DNA from: Flammula alnicola
Lineage: Eukaryota > Basidiomycota > Agaricomycetes > Agaricales > Strophariaceae
Assembly: GCA_015499995.1 (NCBI GenBank)
Contig: JADNRV010000015.1
Location: forward strand, 124,001 to 188,000
Direction of reading: 5' to 3'
Length of the DNA stretch: 64,000 bases
A model generated the notes under the pieces. It was given only the letters and a program-made list of their open reading frames with translations. It was not told the origin of the DNA and did not search any database. The translations under genes and the position numbers were made by a program. Below are positions 12,101 to 22,920 of this stretch, piece by piece; position 1 is the stretch's first letter; every line of letters begins with the position of its first letter.

Positions 12101-13677
12101 GCTCGCCCTTCGAACCTGGACGAGCCTGACGGTCCCAGATTTTGAATCTTTGCGCAGAACAAGAACGTCTTCGTCTGGGATAAAGAAATGTGGAATTATT
12201 TCTTGATCACCCCCTGCAGATGGTATCGAAGGCGGTGGCGGTAGTGCGGTGTTAGCAATAGGAATTACTTGCGGATGTCCTGATTGTGCAATTCCAGACA
12301 ATGCAGCTGTGGAAGACGTTGAAGGTTTACGAGAGTACGAACTAATTTTCGGGGATGTCGAAGCCGTGGGTGACGATACAGTGCCCTGATGACAAACGAG
12401 TTAAGTACTGCATTGAAGTATATATGAGACAGACGTACAACAGTCCCAGCAAGTGGTTGAACTTGAGGTTGAACTTGACGGTCATCGCTAAGGGCACCCA
12501 CGAGACTCGAGATACTTTGAGATGGTGAGTCTTTTTGGAAAGACATGAATATAATAGGTCATAGGAAGCAATAAAGAACTCACCTGCTCTTGGTTGATTA
12601 ATAGATTGTCCGGACAATTGTGAATGGGATGTATTTCGCTGAATATTTCCTCGTGGCTGGTAAGTGAATGGTGGCTGTGGCGGGGTATTGGCCTGGAATT
12701 GAGGGTTGTGGGCTGCCTTTGGTATTGAGGATTCGTCGATTCTTTTCTATAGTACTTTGGGTTGGCTTGTACTTGAGTAGGAGGGGCTTGCGCATCGGAA
12801 GGAATGCGTATTTGTCGAGATGATGATGGTACATAATGTTGGGGTTGACTTTGGCTGGCGAGATGAGCCAAATATTCACGATTCGGCTCTTGAGCTGCGT
12901 CCGTCGTTTTTGAATACTGTATGTGTTCCTGGGCTGCTTGGAACTTATTTGAACCAGAAGGAAGATTTGGTGGCACAATTTGTGGTTGCATTGGTGGGAT
13001 CATCCCCCCGAGGTCAATATTCGAGGAAGTATGGAGCTGTTGGTAGGATTGCCATTGAGGCGGGTAGCTTGGAACAGGCTGTTGATATTGCTGTTGTGCG
13101 GATTGATTTTGATATATGGTCGAAGGGTATTGTGGATTTCCCGCAGGAGATTGGTATGCCGGTCTTTTTGCGAGAAATTGGGCCTCTGTAGATTAGTCCA
13201 TCAGGTGGAGTATAAGTGATATATGATAACGCATACCGTATAATCGGTAGTGTGCACCTCTTCAATTCTAGCTGACCCGGGAGTGGAGTCATGGCCACCT
13301 TCCAGTAACGGTAATGAAGTCAATTGCCTGGATATCCTCGTCAGCTCAGCATCTCAAAGAGAGGAAGGAATAACGACTGACCGCCTTTCCAGCTCTTGCA
13401 TTAAAAGTCTTCGCGGTGTCAGTACAATGACATTTTTGACGACTCAAATGACTTACTGGGCTTGTATTCCTTCGTCAACTTTCTTCTGAAGGTCGCGCTT
13501 CATAACTTCTAGTTGGAGCTGGTTAGCCCTCTCTCTTTCTGTAAACCTTTGCAGCCCTGTCTGGTTCATTTCTTCCAAGGAATTTAGATATTCTCGAGCT
13601 TGCTCGATTTTGGCTTGATTGGCTTGATATTCGCCGGGCGGGATAAGGGCATTAGGTTTTGGGCGTCCAATTGACAT
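9102..13677 (-). CDS. Q/P-rich C2H2 zinc-finger protein, probable nuclear regulator
   Basis: I do not recognise a named orthologue. From the start at 13677 (MSIGRPKPNALIPPGEY) the N-terminus has a charged coiled-coil-like stretch (FTERERANQLQLEVMKRDL), then a long Q/P/S-rich region (13200-12300) and a conserved-looking block IPDEDVLVLRKD / WIYVPAGNGLYFKFANIDKF (12200-12000). An S/T/P-rich section contains VIDLTLSEEP (near 10760), a textbook SUMO-interacting motif. Three C2H2 fingers follow at about 10145-9800: CRW-x-GCDVRLNSVDGLIRH with QH, CRWTQCGRRCTFKEKHLERH, and CAYA-x-CDESFRSGSQLLKH. The C-terminus is acidic. The frame is interrupted at several points where one base seems to be missing (for example near 12145 and in finger 1 near 10140), so exons are approximate. 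Two genes meeting near 10.65 kb is possible, but the exons across that point join in phase from 10650 to the fingers. Regulation of transcription is inferred from the domains only. Confidence 0.6.
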
Positions 13678-13878
13678 TCGTATGCCGCGTCAAAACTAAA
13701 TAGGCGTCGGAGGCGGGAGGAGCTGCGAGGGAAATCTGGTTGCAAATTTGAATAGAGTGAGAGCATGGCATTGGCAATGGCCAAATCGCGTACGGTGACC
13801 ACCCGTGACAAACCACGTGATTAACGCAACCCTACTCCGTGAGAAACCCGGTGCTCTTTCCCTTGAAGTTTGAATCCA
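13678..13878. promoter_or_regulatory. Divergent promoter region
   Basis: About 200 bp separate the start codons of the zinc-finger gene (minus) and the NDUFAF5-like gene (plus). Layout implies a shared or overlapping promoter. No specific element was identified. Confidence 0.4.
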
Positions 13879-15358
13879 ATGTCCCATATTCGTCTGTCTC
13901 GAGGATTATTTCGCCTCCAGGAGCACACGCGGTCTTTCGCGGTAATACCTCCTAATTCTCCGCTTCCAAATATTAATACCGTTGGACCATACCAAGTCTT
14001 CGACCGCAATGCCAAAAGAATGCAAAGGGATCGAGCGGCTCTTCGTGACGGAGGAGCGCGAAGCAGGACCGTGGACTATGTTCGAGAAGAGGTTGCTGAA
14101 AGGCTGATGGAAAGATTTATGGTGAGCTCCCTTATGGCAACTCTTGTTATATCACATATTTATTGAGTCCCATCTATCAAGGACATCAAAAGGAAATTTG
14201 GCACTGTACTTGACCTGGGGTCCGGCCCAGGTCATTTCTCCAAACTTTTGGAAACTGACAAAGTTCAAAAATCCATAATGCTCGATTCAAGCGGTATTTG
14301 AGAAGGACTCCCATCGTTGTACCCCTCCTTGACATGTGAAGCCAGAATCCACCCTCATGCGTGATCCAGACTCGGAATTCGAAGGTATGTGCCGACATCC
14401 CAAGGTTTTGTCTTCTTAATCTCACGCTTTGATTCAGTCGAAGTTGAGCGCATACACGGAGATGAAGAAAACCTACTACAAATTGTGGAACCCAACTCTC
14501 AAGATGCTGTTGTATCTTGCCTGAGTCTCCATTGGGTCAATGACCTTCCAGGTAAAATACCTATGGTCAACTTTTATATTATTTCTTATTTCAACTTCCA
14601 AGGTTGTCTGGTACAAATTCAAGAATCTCTGAGGCCAGACGGATTATTTCTCGGAGCGATGTTTGGGGGCGACACATTATTTGAGCTGAGGTATGTCCAA
14701 ACGTCCTCCACGGATTTACTAGCTAGAACTAGAACTGTATTTTAGAACAGCCCTACAACTCGCAGAAGTTGAGCGTGAAGGTGGAATATCACCCCATGTA
14801 TCGCCAATGACAGGTTATTTCAGCCTCTTCGTAAATCCCTAGCTCTGAACTCAGCTCTTGCTTATTCAGACACCCGCGATGTATCTAATCTCCTGGGCCG
14901 TGCAGGATTCACCATGCTTACCGTGGATATCGACGAAGTAAAAGTTGCTTATCCTAGCATGTGGGAACTCATGGAAGATCTTCAGGATATGGGCGAGGGT
15001 AATGCCGTGATCGGAAGGTATTATCGCAACCTAAAAAAATTATTGCATCGTTCATCTATTCCTGAGTAGACGTAACATTATCCATCGGGATACTTTGGCG
15101 GCTGCCTCGGCTATCTACAAAGGTTGGAGTCTTTCAAGTAAAGTAAAACTCCTATTTATACTGCCTTTTAGAAATGCACGGGTCGGAAGATGGTTCAATC
15201 CCGGCCACCTTCCAGATTATCTATATGGTGCGTAGCAGCTGAACGCCTCGTTGTTCTCAGGCTCATTTCCTCTACAGATTGGCTGGAAACCTGCACCCAC
15301 GCAACCCAAACCCCTTGAACGAGGGTCTGGCAAGTTAAATCTGAAGGATGTCTTGTGA
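13879..15358 (+). CDS. NDUFAF5: NDUFAF5-type methyltransferase, mitochondrial complex I assembly factor
   Basis: Role (family knowledge): a class I SAM-fold protein of the mitochondrial matrix needed for early complex I assembly; human NDUFAF5 hydroxylates an arginine of NDUFS7. Seen: exon 1 (13879-14121) has an Arg-rich, Ser-containing N-terminus without acids ([20 protein letters not shown]), consistent with a mitochondrial presequence, then the conserved [14 protein letters not shown]. Exon 2 (14182-14293) carries the SAM motif [13 protein letters not shown]. Later exons carry [34 protein letters not shown] and [17 protein letters not shown], all typical of this subfamily rather than of general methyltransferases. 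Short introns (about 50-60 nt) are joined in phase, including one that ends CCAG before AATCCACC. The stop is at 15356-15358 after LNLKDVL. A mitochondrial respiratory complex I is therefore expected in this fungus. Confidence 0.9.
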
Positions 15359-16252
15359 CAACCTTCAATCGTCTGCATTAAGAACGCAATTTGTAGCCCA
15401 TGCAGAAACACGCTTGTATGAATCGATTCATTCAGCTGTTTCGTTCCCTTTTTGTGCCTTTAGTAGTCTCTTACTTTTGTGATTACCGAATGAGGGGACT
15501 TGCTTGAAATTTCTTCTCGTGGCCGCTACGATATCGATCAAGCTTCCATCTCCGGATCCTTTCATAGTCATCATCACAAGCCAGAATGATCCTCGTTTTG
15601 GTCACAAAGGCATATCGGATCCATAGGCGGGCCTTGTTGTCTGTCAAGAATCAAGATACATCCTGCCGCAAGGCATTCTGAGTTTACCGCCGGACTCTAA
15701 AAGGCCGCATAGATCATCCAAATATCATGCCGGCGGTGATGACCATGTCTTATCTTTGTACTGATTAACGCCACAGGGTTTGTGAACTGTGGTTTCACCT
15801 GTGAGAGGATCAGAAGTACTCAAGATTTGAATAGGGTTAGAGATTCAAAGCCGTTTTATAGAGATCGATTCGAGACTTTCAGTATCGTATTGCTAACTTA
15901 CTATTGCCAACTATTTCCTGGCGCTTGTGCTACTTTCCTTCGTCCATCGACCGACCCTTATATGGTTTGTCAATTTCCTTAATCAGATCGTCCCTCGACG
16001 GAGAGGTCACTCAGAGATAGTCTTCCAGCGGTAATAAAAGCGAAATGGCGTGTACACCTAATAGTACTGACCGAAAAATGTAAAAAGATGCCTTGAAATC
16101 AACTCATGGCAATGTCGTGGCATTTGAGATCCCGGACCTAACATGAGAAAACGGGTATGGCAAGTGGGTCTCATTGTCAGGGATAATAAAGAAGCGGGTG
16201 CGAAAGCACCCCAGCAGAAGCCGCCGCCGACAGCACCTCGCCATACCCCCGG
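15359..16252. other. Intergenic region without a recognised gene
   Basis: Nearly 900 bp between the convergent NDUFAF5-like and TRM10 genes. Only short ORFs without family signal are present. It presumably holds two 3' UTRs; I see no repeat or RNA gene. Confidence 0.4.
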
Positions 16253-17500
16253 CTATGACTCTGAGGACGCCTCCAAGGATGCGTCCAGTTCTCCTTGTTC
16301 TCCAGCTGCTTCATCATCTTCTACGGCTATCACGTCTATATTTGCGTCGTGATTGCCTTTGCCCCCTTGGTGAAATTTTCGTTTGGGAATGACTGAGTAT
16401 AAAGACTCTTCCCAATCCCTAGTTTCAACCCACTTGACCAGGATCTCGAAGACCTGGTTGACGGTCAAAACCTTACGGGTTGGGAGCGATGCGAGATACC
16501 GCCCAATAGGAAGCCGTGCAGTTCGTATGCCGGATTCTCTTGCTTTATTGAGACAAAGGTTCTATGACCGATTAGACAAGTTGATGAGATTGACGTTCGC
16601 GGTTGGGAGGAGGTAACTCTCGCTCTCACCTTGTATCGATTGTGATCGCATATTCCGCCAACGATGTATGTTTCGTCTGCTCTGAGCTCCGTTAATTCGT
16701 CCTCAGTATCTGCCGTGAGGTAGACGAGGGTATTGTGGGCCATGTGTGGAGATGTATTCGAAGGGCCCGGTATCGCTTCTGCAACAACAGGGACCGGAGC
16801 AAAACCCTCGTCCGCTTCGATAGGATTGGCATCGCCTGATGGCCTATCCTCGGGTTGGGCAGCAGTGACTTCGCCCGAAGCTGGAGCACTTGCTTCACCG
16901 TTCCAAAGGTGATCATAGCTTTCTGACATCCACGCCGTATTTCCCCACCTTTTATAGCTTGCGTCTCCCAAGCTTCAAGGCGTTGCTGCGTTCGACCGTT
17001 CAGAGAGGTGAAAACCAAAGAAAAGGGAAACGACGCATTTCGATTGGCGCTATAGGTGTATGCCAGCTGTGAGCATAAAGATATAATTTCCTAGGACGAT
17101 AATAAAATATTAACATAGGTTACAGGCGCGAAGGAAGAAACCAATCGTACATGATTTTGCTCACCTTGTCGTTCATCATATCGTCAAATCCGAGGTCAAC
17201 GACAACGGTCCCACCGAACTGGACTCTACGCTTCTTAGCCTGTCTTTTCGTTTCGTCGTCATCCTCGTCGAGCTCGCCCGCTGCTCGTTTCTCGGCTCTT
17301 TGTCGTTTTTTCTCCTTTTTCGCTTCCTTCTCGCGTGCGCGACGCTCAAGCTTCAAGGCAGCTAATTTTTCTGCCTTTGCCGCTTTCTTGAGGGCATTTT
17401 TTGACATGGGTTTCTGCTCTGGCTGGGAGGCATCCTCGGAGAGTCCAGGCGCTTGTGTGGAAGATTCGATCGGTGTTTCGACGCCAGATGATTCAGCCAT
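16253..17500 (-). CDS. TRM10: tRNA (guanine-N1-)-methyltransferase TRM10, with one apparent frameshift
   Basis: Role (family knowledge): a SPOUT-class enzyme that methylates N1 of guanine 9 in tRNAs using SAM. Seen: exon 1 (17500-17165) starts MAESSGVETP and has the usual lysine-rich leader (NALKKAAKAEKLAALKLERR) ending VVVDLGFDDMMNDK. Exon 2 holds LCSQLAYTYSANR, FSLVFTSLNGRT, ESYDHLW, LVYLTADTEDEL and DETYIVGGICDHNRYK, the catalytic SPOUT core with the conserved Asp. The last exon has LNKARESGIRTARLPIG, LTVNQVFEILVKWVETRDW and SVIPKRK. Between RTQQRLEA and SYKRWGNTAW the frame moves by one: about 16965-16975 lacks a base, most simply a T in GCTTTG. No intron can bridge it, because both sides are continuous conserved protein. 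The acidic insert of about 45 residues after ESYDHLW is unusually long. The in-frame stretch upstream of 17500 has no ATG. Confidence 0.88.
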
Positions 17501-17888
17501 ATGTATTTCCGACGAAGTGCGATTAACTTGCTCTGGGAAGCGTTGTTTTGCACAGGCTCGGTCGACTTGTCGTGTTGACGTTATCGCCGGTAACAGGGAC
17601 GGCCCTTTTGCCTTGTCGGTCGAACTCGTGCTCAGAGGGCGATATCCAGCTCGGCGGACGAAACCAAGTCTGACCAAGTGTACTCGGGCAGACCGGTAGA
17701 TGCCGATGCACCTGAGATCGATTATATCAAGTCGAAGCCGGGCTCTCCTTGTGGATGTACTGGTCAATCATTGCTGGAATCCTCGCACTTGCTCTTTATA
17801 ACTTGCCTTACTCTTTTTTCCATCGCTGTTCAGCAGGCACCTGATTTCCGAATCTGTCCAGACCATCGAACACGAAGAGCCTCGAACG
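17501..17888. promoter_or_regulatory. Divergent promoter region (TRM10 / acyl-protein thioesterase)
   Basis: 388 bp separate the two divergent start codons. An open but ATG-less frame continues upstream of TRM10 to 17767; I regard it as chance. No specific promoter element was identified. Confidence 0.4.
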
Positions 17889-18942
17889 ATGGCTGTTGCT
17901 CCTGTTCTCAAATATCTGACTGTTCCTGCAACTGCTAAACATACGGCGACCGTCATTTTATCCATGTAAGCATCCGCTTCATTGGCGTTCATATTCCTTA
18001 TACCTCGCGATTCTTAATTTTTCTCTTCACGGCTTTTAATATTTCCGTTTTTGCAGGGATTGGGCGACACTGGCCATGGATGGCGACCTGTAGCTGACAT
18101 GTTTAAAGCGGATCCCGCTCTTACTCATGTAAAATGGCTTTTACCCCACTCGTTCGTCTCCAATGGGTTCTTTTGCTAAATCGAGCTAATGACTTTTTAT
18201 TCTTCATTTCTGCTGCCCTCCATTTCTTTGGATGCTGTCGCGATTGTGCCCAATGCTTTAATCTTGTAAAATGATCAGCCCCGTCCGTTCAGTTAGGGCA
18301 AATATGGGCATCGAAATGCCGTCATGGTAAATTCTCCTCCCTGACACGTTCCCATCCCATTGATGTTGCTGATTGCGTGCTCCCAGGTTTGACATATATT
18401 CTTTCGGATTCGATACGGAAGAAGATGAGAAGGGCATGCGAGAGTCTGCGAGCAACATCAATCAGCTGATCAACTACGAGATCGAGGCAAACGGGATCGA
18501 CCCGAGTCGTATTGTGCTTGGAGGATTCAGCCAGGGAGGAACCATGACGTTGCTCTCGGGCCTGACAGGCCAGCACAGGTTGCTGGACTCGTGGTTTTAG
18601 TGGGTGGTTACCTCTAAGAGACAAATTCAAAGAAGTAGGTTCTCGTAGCAACATTCCCATAACCCTCCCTAATATCATGTGTCACTCGGCTGTAGATGGC
18701 ATCGCAAAATGCTGCTTCGACCCCCATCTTCTGGGGCGCCGGCAACGTTGACCCATTAGTCAAGGCGCAGTACAGCAAGGACTCGCGGACTTCCTCGTCG
18801 AGCAGCTTGGCGTGCCCCGCGCGAAACCTGGTGAATTTGGGGCCTTTCTTACAATGTGTACGAGGGCATGGGCCATACGACAACCCCGAGAGAACTCGAC
18901 GAACTGAAAGCATTCATCAAGGCAGCCATCCCCAAAAATTAA
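17889..18942 (+). CDS. Acyl-protein thioesterase 1 family (alpha/beta hydrolase), broken by about five -1 shifts
   Basis: Role (family knowledge): a cytosolic serine hydrolase removing palmitoyl groups from proteins such as Ras and G-alpha subunits. Seen: start MAVAPVLKYLTVPATAK, then LGDTGHGWRPVADMFK, HVKWLLPHS, NMGIEMPSWFDIYSFG, and IVLGGFSQGG containing the nucleophile Ser (codon 18529-18531). GNVDPLV (about 18746) supplies the catalytic Asp and YEGMGHTTTPRELDEL (about 18860) the His; the end is KAAIPKN at 18942. The triad and the whole fold are present, but the reading frame breaks by one missing base at about 17956-17959 (a T run), 18581, 18611, 18787 and 18839-18842 (a G run). Each flank is well conserved, which argues for undercalled homopolymers rather than long-term decay. 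If the sequence is correct the gene is a recent pseudogene. Exons are joined by short introns, one with an unusual GTTCGT donor. Confidence 0.85.
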
Positions 18943-20760
18943 ATGTCCTCCATGACGAAGATAATGACTCATAGAATTCCTATTCTGATCTCTCTTTTCG
19001 TTGTCGCTCGCATCTGCCATTCATGCTGGCACTGACAATCGAATCTTCAGCCGTTGTACATAGCCTTTCCTTCTCTTGGACTTGCGGACCATTTTCGTTT
19101 TCAAGGCAAGTTCCATTGGACAATCTATGAATTACACTTTTCTTTCAGGTTATCCTTGTTACTCAATGTTCTGTTCTCCTTCAATGTATCATGGTTTGTT
19201 CACTTCATTCCCTGTACAAATAAGTAATTCGACAGTTGGACAAAGAAAATATCTTCAGTCATGCACTACATGCCTCTGCTCTCTTTTGCTCTCTAAGCAA
19301 ATTCTAGAAAAAATTTGTCGGCCTTTCTGCGACAAAGCCAACCTTCTAAGACTTGGTTTATAAATAGAATCTTCGATATGTAAGTGCTAAATAACTTGAA
19401 AACAATGCATGTTAGCAAGCTGAAAGACCGTAGACGGTCCACTGGGCAAGTGGACTGAGACAGAAAGGACCAACGCGTGCATATTGGAGGGCTAAGACAA
19501 TACGGTACAGGAAAGAAAGAGAATGAGAGCGAGATCGATATCGCCTTGTGGTGCGATCGAGCTCATGGCCGTGAAGACTGCCCGGCAGCCTTACACATGC
19601 CCGTTAGAAAAGTGGTCATTGGGTACATTACATAGTAACTTTGCACAGATACGAAATGATGAAATAGTCAGCCTCTGTCATATGCATGAACGGCCAAGCG
19701 CGTTTCAGCCAAGTCTGAGGAAGCGATTAGGCGGCTGCCGGTCCGAGTCGTTCATTCTCCGCCAACCCATGCCATTCTCTGCCCGGCTTTGTCCTTTCTT
19801 CTAGCATCTTTAGACTTGCTCCTAACGGACCTCGCCCTCCAATACCCACTGTCATATCCCCAGTCAAGGGAGTCTAGGTCGCTTTGCGCACCCCATACAC
19901 CACCTGCAGATTACCACCTGCGCCTTGACTCGCATTGTGCAAGTTGACTCGCCTGATCCGAGCGAAGGCCTTGAGGCGCATGCTATATCATTGACGTATA
20001 CCCGAGGAAGCGACCCCAGGATATCTTTTTCGTTCTTGCTCCCACCACCACCCATAGCACCACCTGCATCCACTGACCATACGACCAGTTTCTTTCGGAA
20101 TTTTCGAGATCCTAGCTGGTTTTCTTCGCTACCATCGATTATCCGAGATTCGACTCGCGTTCTCCCAAGGGGCTTTTATTACATCTGATCAGCTGTGGTG
20201 TGTGTTTAAGTATAGAACCCCGAATTTACTTGGGCCTTGGAGTAAGTGCATATCGTCATTTCTTTGTTGCAGTCGGGTAGAGACCGATGACTCGATCCAT
20301 CCAGTTCAAATTCCTTGTCAAGACTCGAAACAGCCGAGACTCGGAGTAACTAGGAAGGAGAGCTGCTAGCCAAGCTCAAGTCTCATCAGACAATTCAAAT
20401 AGACTGTGGGGCGAAGACGACTTGTGAACTTGGATTGTCAGCGTGGACGTTGAACGTCCATACAGCAAACATCACACCCGGCCGGACTCTATTATATACG
20501 CCAAGTTGAAGCGAAGCCCGCATACTCGCGCTCCTCACGATTCCGAATTCAATTCCCCACACGCCCACGCCAGCTGTAACGACACGCACGTAACGATCTA
20601 TCAACTCAAGTCTATCCAATCAAGTCTATCAATCCCGGCGCGCGGCTTTTTCCAATCAGGGATTCTAAATTTTGAATTCTGGAAGGAACTTACCTAGGAA
20701 CGAGGAATTGGAGTTAAGAATACACACGCTATATAACCCCCCCTTACCCAGCCCCGCATC
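18943..20760. other. Long intergenic stretch, nothing recognised
   Basis: About 1.8 kb with only short random-looking ORFs on both strands. I see no conserved protein motif, tandem repeat or RNA gene. The part after about 20690 probably includes the promoter and leader of the next gene. Confidence 0.4.
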
Positions 20761-21370
20761 ATGGTGCATGCCCCACTTGCGCCCACGTCCTCGCCGACGA
20801 ACCTTCCTCGACGTCGACGTTGACGGGTACGACGAATGCAGACTATGGTGCTGTGAACAACCCGGATTTGCACAGGGGAATTGTTGCTACTACCGCCACA
20901 GAACCAGGCGCAGATAAAGCACAAGGCCGCACGCCCCCACCTGCGTATGCGTCGCTAGGGCCCAACCCACCCCCGAATCCGTGGGCGTATACTGTTGCTT
21001 TTCCTTCTTCCTCGTCATCCTCCTCCTCTCAACCCCAGTATCACGACACCCCGCACCGCCCTCGCCTCCTATAACTAACCATGCATCGCAACCGCATGCA
21101 CAGTTCGGCCCGACGCCGCTGAGCTCACACACGAGCTGCCGTATGCGTACATCGATGCCCCCGGGGCGGCGGACGTGCGTGCGCAGCGGCGCTTTTTCGG
21201 GGCGCTGTTCCTTGGGTGGGGTTGTATTTGTTGTTGGGTTCGTGGTCATGTTGGAGGTGGTGGGAGAGAAAGGGGGTAGGGTCGGGTGGTATGCAGGTAA
21301 GGAGAGCGAGGAGAGAGGAGAGGAGCAAGTAAGGATGGAGGTGGTAGGTTTGGGATTTGAGAGGAGTTGA
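20761..21370 (+). CDS. Probable small membrane protein with PPxY motif
   Basis: Not a named gene. From ATG at 20761 (MVHAPLAPTSSPTNLP) the protein-like signal passes, after an apparent -1 shift near 20805, into TGTTNADYGAVNNPD and GRTPPPAYASLGPNPPPNPW. The PPAY in it is a PPxY motif of the kind bound by WW domains of Rsp5/Nedd4 ubiquitin ligases. A second exon after about 21105 encodes THELPYAYIDAPGAADV, then RRFFGALFLGW continuing into a hydrophobic stretch that becomes one transmembrane segment (LYLLLGFVVMLEVV) if one G is added to each of two G runs near 21215 and 21238. The end at 21370 is in a K/E/R-rich tail. Codon bias and the motif-plus-membrane layout suggest a real gene; a role as a membrane adaptor for a ubiquitin ligase would be inference. 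The intron between the exons is not resolved. Confidence 0.45.
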
Positions 21371-21718
21371 TGGGTTTTTCGTTTGGGCGTTTTTTTTGCG
21401 TTTTAGGGTGCCTGAAGATATAGCTGGAGAGGAGTAGGAAGGCGGAAGGAACGACCGAGTTGGGTAGAGGGGAAGATGTGGAAGACGGACTGTACAAGGC
21501 ATCGCGAACACGAAGACGTAGAACCTAGAATTTTGGTACGTCTCTTCTCCAGCTTCGTATTCAATGCTCTCAGCTATTTTTTAATTCCTTTTCTCCAGAT
21601 CTCGGGGTTCTGCACTCACAAGGCGTTGTGCAATAAACAGTGCGCACCCAGTTACTCACTTTATAATACTTTTATGATCACGACGTATACATTGACTGGA
21701 CTCTTACGAAACGCGAAC

Positions 21719-21941
21719 TGTACTGGATTTTTTTGTTGTTGTATTAGGTGCGTTTGCTTATCCTCCAGAATTCTCTTTGGAAGATGGTTGGCTGAAATTT
21801 TCCTGATGCTGATGCTGAATCTTTCTTTCGCTTCTAGGATACCTCTTACCAATATCTATATATTCGATATATATTTTTGGCATCGCGCATCGGGGTTCCT
21901 CATGGAGGATGCGGTCTGCTCTTCTCCGAGAAGAATTCTGG
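21719..21941. repeat. Diverged direct repeat A, copy 1
   Basis: Runs from TGTACTGGATTTTTT to CCGAGAAGAATTCTG and is matched, with many substitutions and indels, by 22231-22466. Inside it an intron-like segment at 21748-21837 starts GTGCGTT and ends CTTCTAG. The flanks are more similar between copies than the inner segment. No known transposon was recognised. Confidence 0.7.
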
Positions 21942-22122
21942 GTTGAGGTGTCAGGGTCTGGGAGGCCTAAACTAATCGGCGGATTCATCGGTTTTAGAAG
22001 ATGTGGGTGGGGCGAGCGAGGCGGGGACTCATCACGGGCGGGGTGCGGTCGAGGACAGCTGCTGGACTAGATTGATCCCTGGTTATGAATTTCGGCACGC
22101 GGGGTCTGGAAGCGCAAAAGCA

Positions 22123-22200
22123 AGGGAGAAAAGGAAGGAATAAAGGAGAGGTTCATGAATGGAGGTCAAATTTGCGTCCTCGTTGCTCAATATTAACCCC
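22123..22200. repeat. Diverged direct repeat B, copy 1
   Basis: A purine-rich stretch followed by TCATGAATGGAGGTCA, ATTTGCG, CGTTGCTC and TAACCCC. The same series occurs at about 22921-22992. It precedes repeat A copy 2. Confidence 0.6.
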
Positions 22201-22230
22201 TCCGATTGGCTAACTCGTACAATGCATGCA

Positions 22231-22466
22231 TGTACTGGATTTTTTGTTGTTGTTGTATTAGGTGCGTTCATCATCCGCGATATTAGTTGCGGTCGAAATT
22301 TTCTTCGCGTTCTGTCTAATTTTTTTGCAGGATACCTCTACCAATATCTATCTCTACATTCAGTGTATTTGTGGCGTCGCGCATTGGAGTTCCTCCAGGA
22401 TTCTCGGAGTTCAAGTAGGATTTCAAATGGATGCCTGGGTATGCCGTCTTCCGAGAAGAATTCTGA
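22231..22466. repeat. Diverged direct repeat A, copy 2
   Basis: Second copy of the element at 21719-21941. The intron-like part is 22262-22330, again bounded by GTGCGTT and a CAG acceptor before GATACCTCTACCAATATC. A 214-codon ORF on the plus strand (22159-22803) overlaps it but has no family signal, so I do not call it as a gene. Confidence 0.7.
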
Positions 22467-22920
22467 GTCGGGCAGGAGATCAGGAGATGTGGAAGAGGCG
22501 AGTTCGAGGTTTCGGCGAAAGAGAAAGATGCGGGAAATAACGAATTGGAAGGAAGCGATGAAGAGATTCTGGGTTCACGCGGAGGTTGGTCGAGGCGTTA
22601 CTCTACTTGGAGGCTTTGCCAGAGGGATTTGTTGCGGAAGTATGGGCTACGAAGAGGTTGACGTGGACGAGGAAAAGTGGGAGTGGTTTAGGGTTGTGGC
22701 AGGAGATTTGGAGTTGCGCGCGAGGAATAGCATCGATGAAGCGAAACGCTCCGTCTCGGAACCTCTCCTTTGGCGATGGGATGGGCCTGGCAGTCAACTT
22801 TAGTCGATGCGTTCTCGGCGAATGTGGATTCAACGTGGACTGCGGAAGAGGAGGATGGTGCTTGGTTGGCATCGGGCTGAGGGACCTCTTAGAGGAAATT
22901 TGGAGTGATCATGAAGGTAG

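Noticed and set aside
12070..12160. A 41-nt intron (GTTCGA to TATAAG) bridging the zinc-finger protein frames
   Set aside because: It is shorter than other introns here and has a weak donor. A missing T near 12145 restores a longer conserved-looking reading instead.
15180..15210. tRNA T-loop-like GGTTCAATCCC
   Set aside because: It lies inside the NDUFAF5-like coding exon and no acceptor stem or anticodon arm fits around it.
17501..17767. In-frame N-terminal extension of TRM10, Arg-rich and presequence-like
   Set aside because: It has no ATG in frame; the leader would need a non-AUG start. The ATG at 17500 fits the family.
17889..18942. Thioesterase as a genuine pseudogene
   Set aside because: Preferred explanation is homopolymer undercalling, because the same class of error appears in 14-3-3, KDM5 and others. 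Not fully excluded.
22159..22803. 214-codon plus-strand ORF overlapping repeat A copy 2
   Set aside because: It runs straight through an intron-like, diverged repeat interior and shows no recognisable domain. An orphan gene is possible but unsupported.
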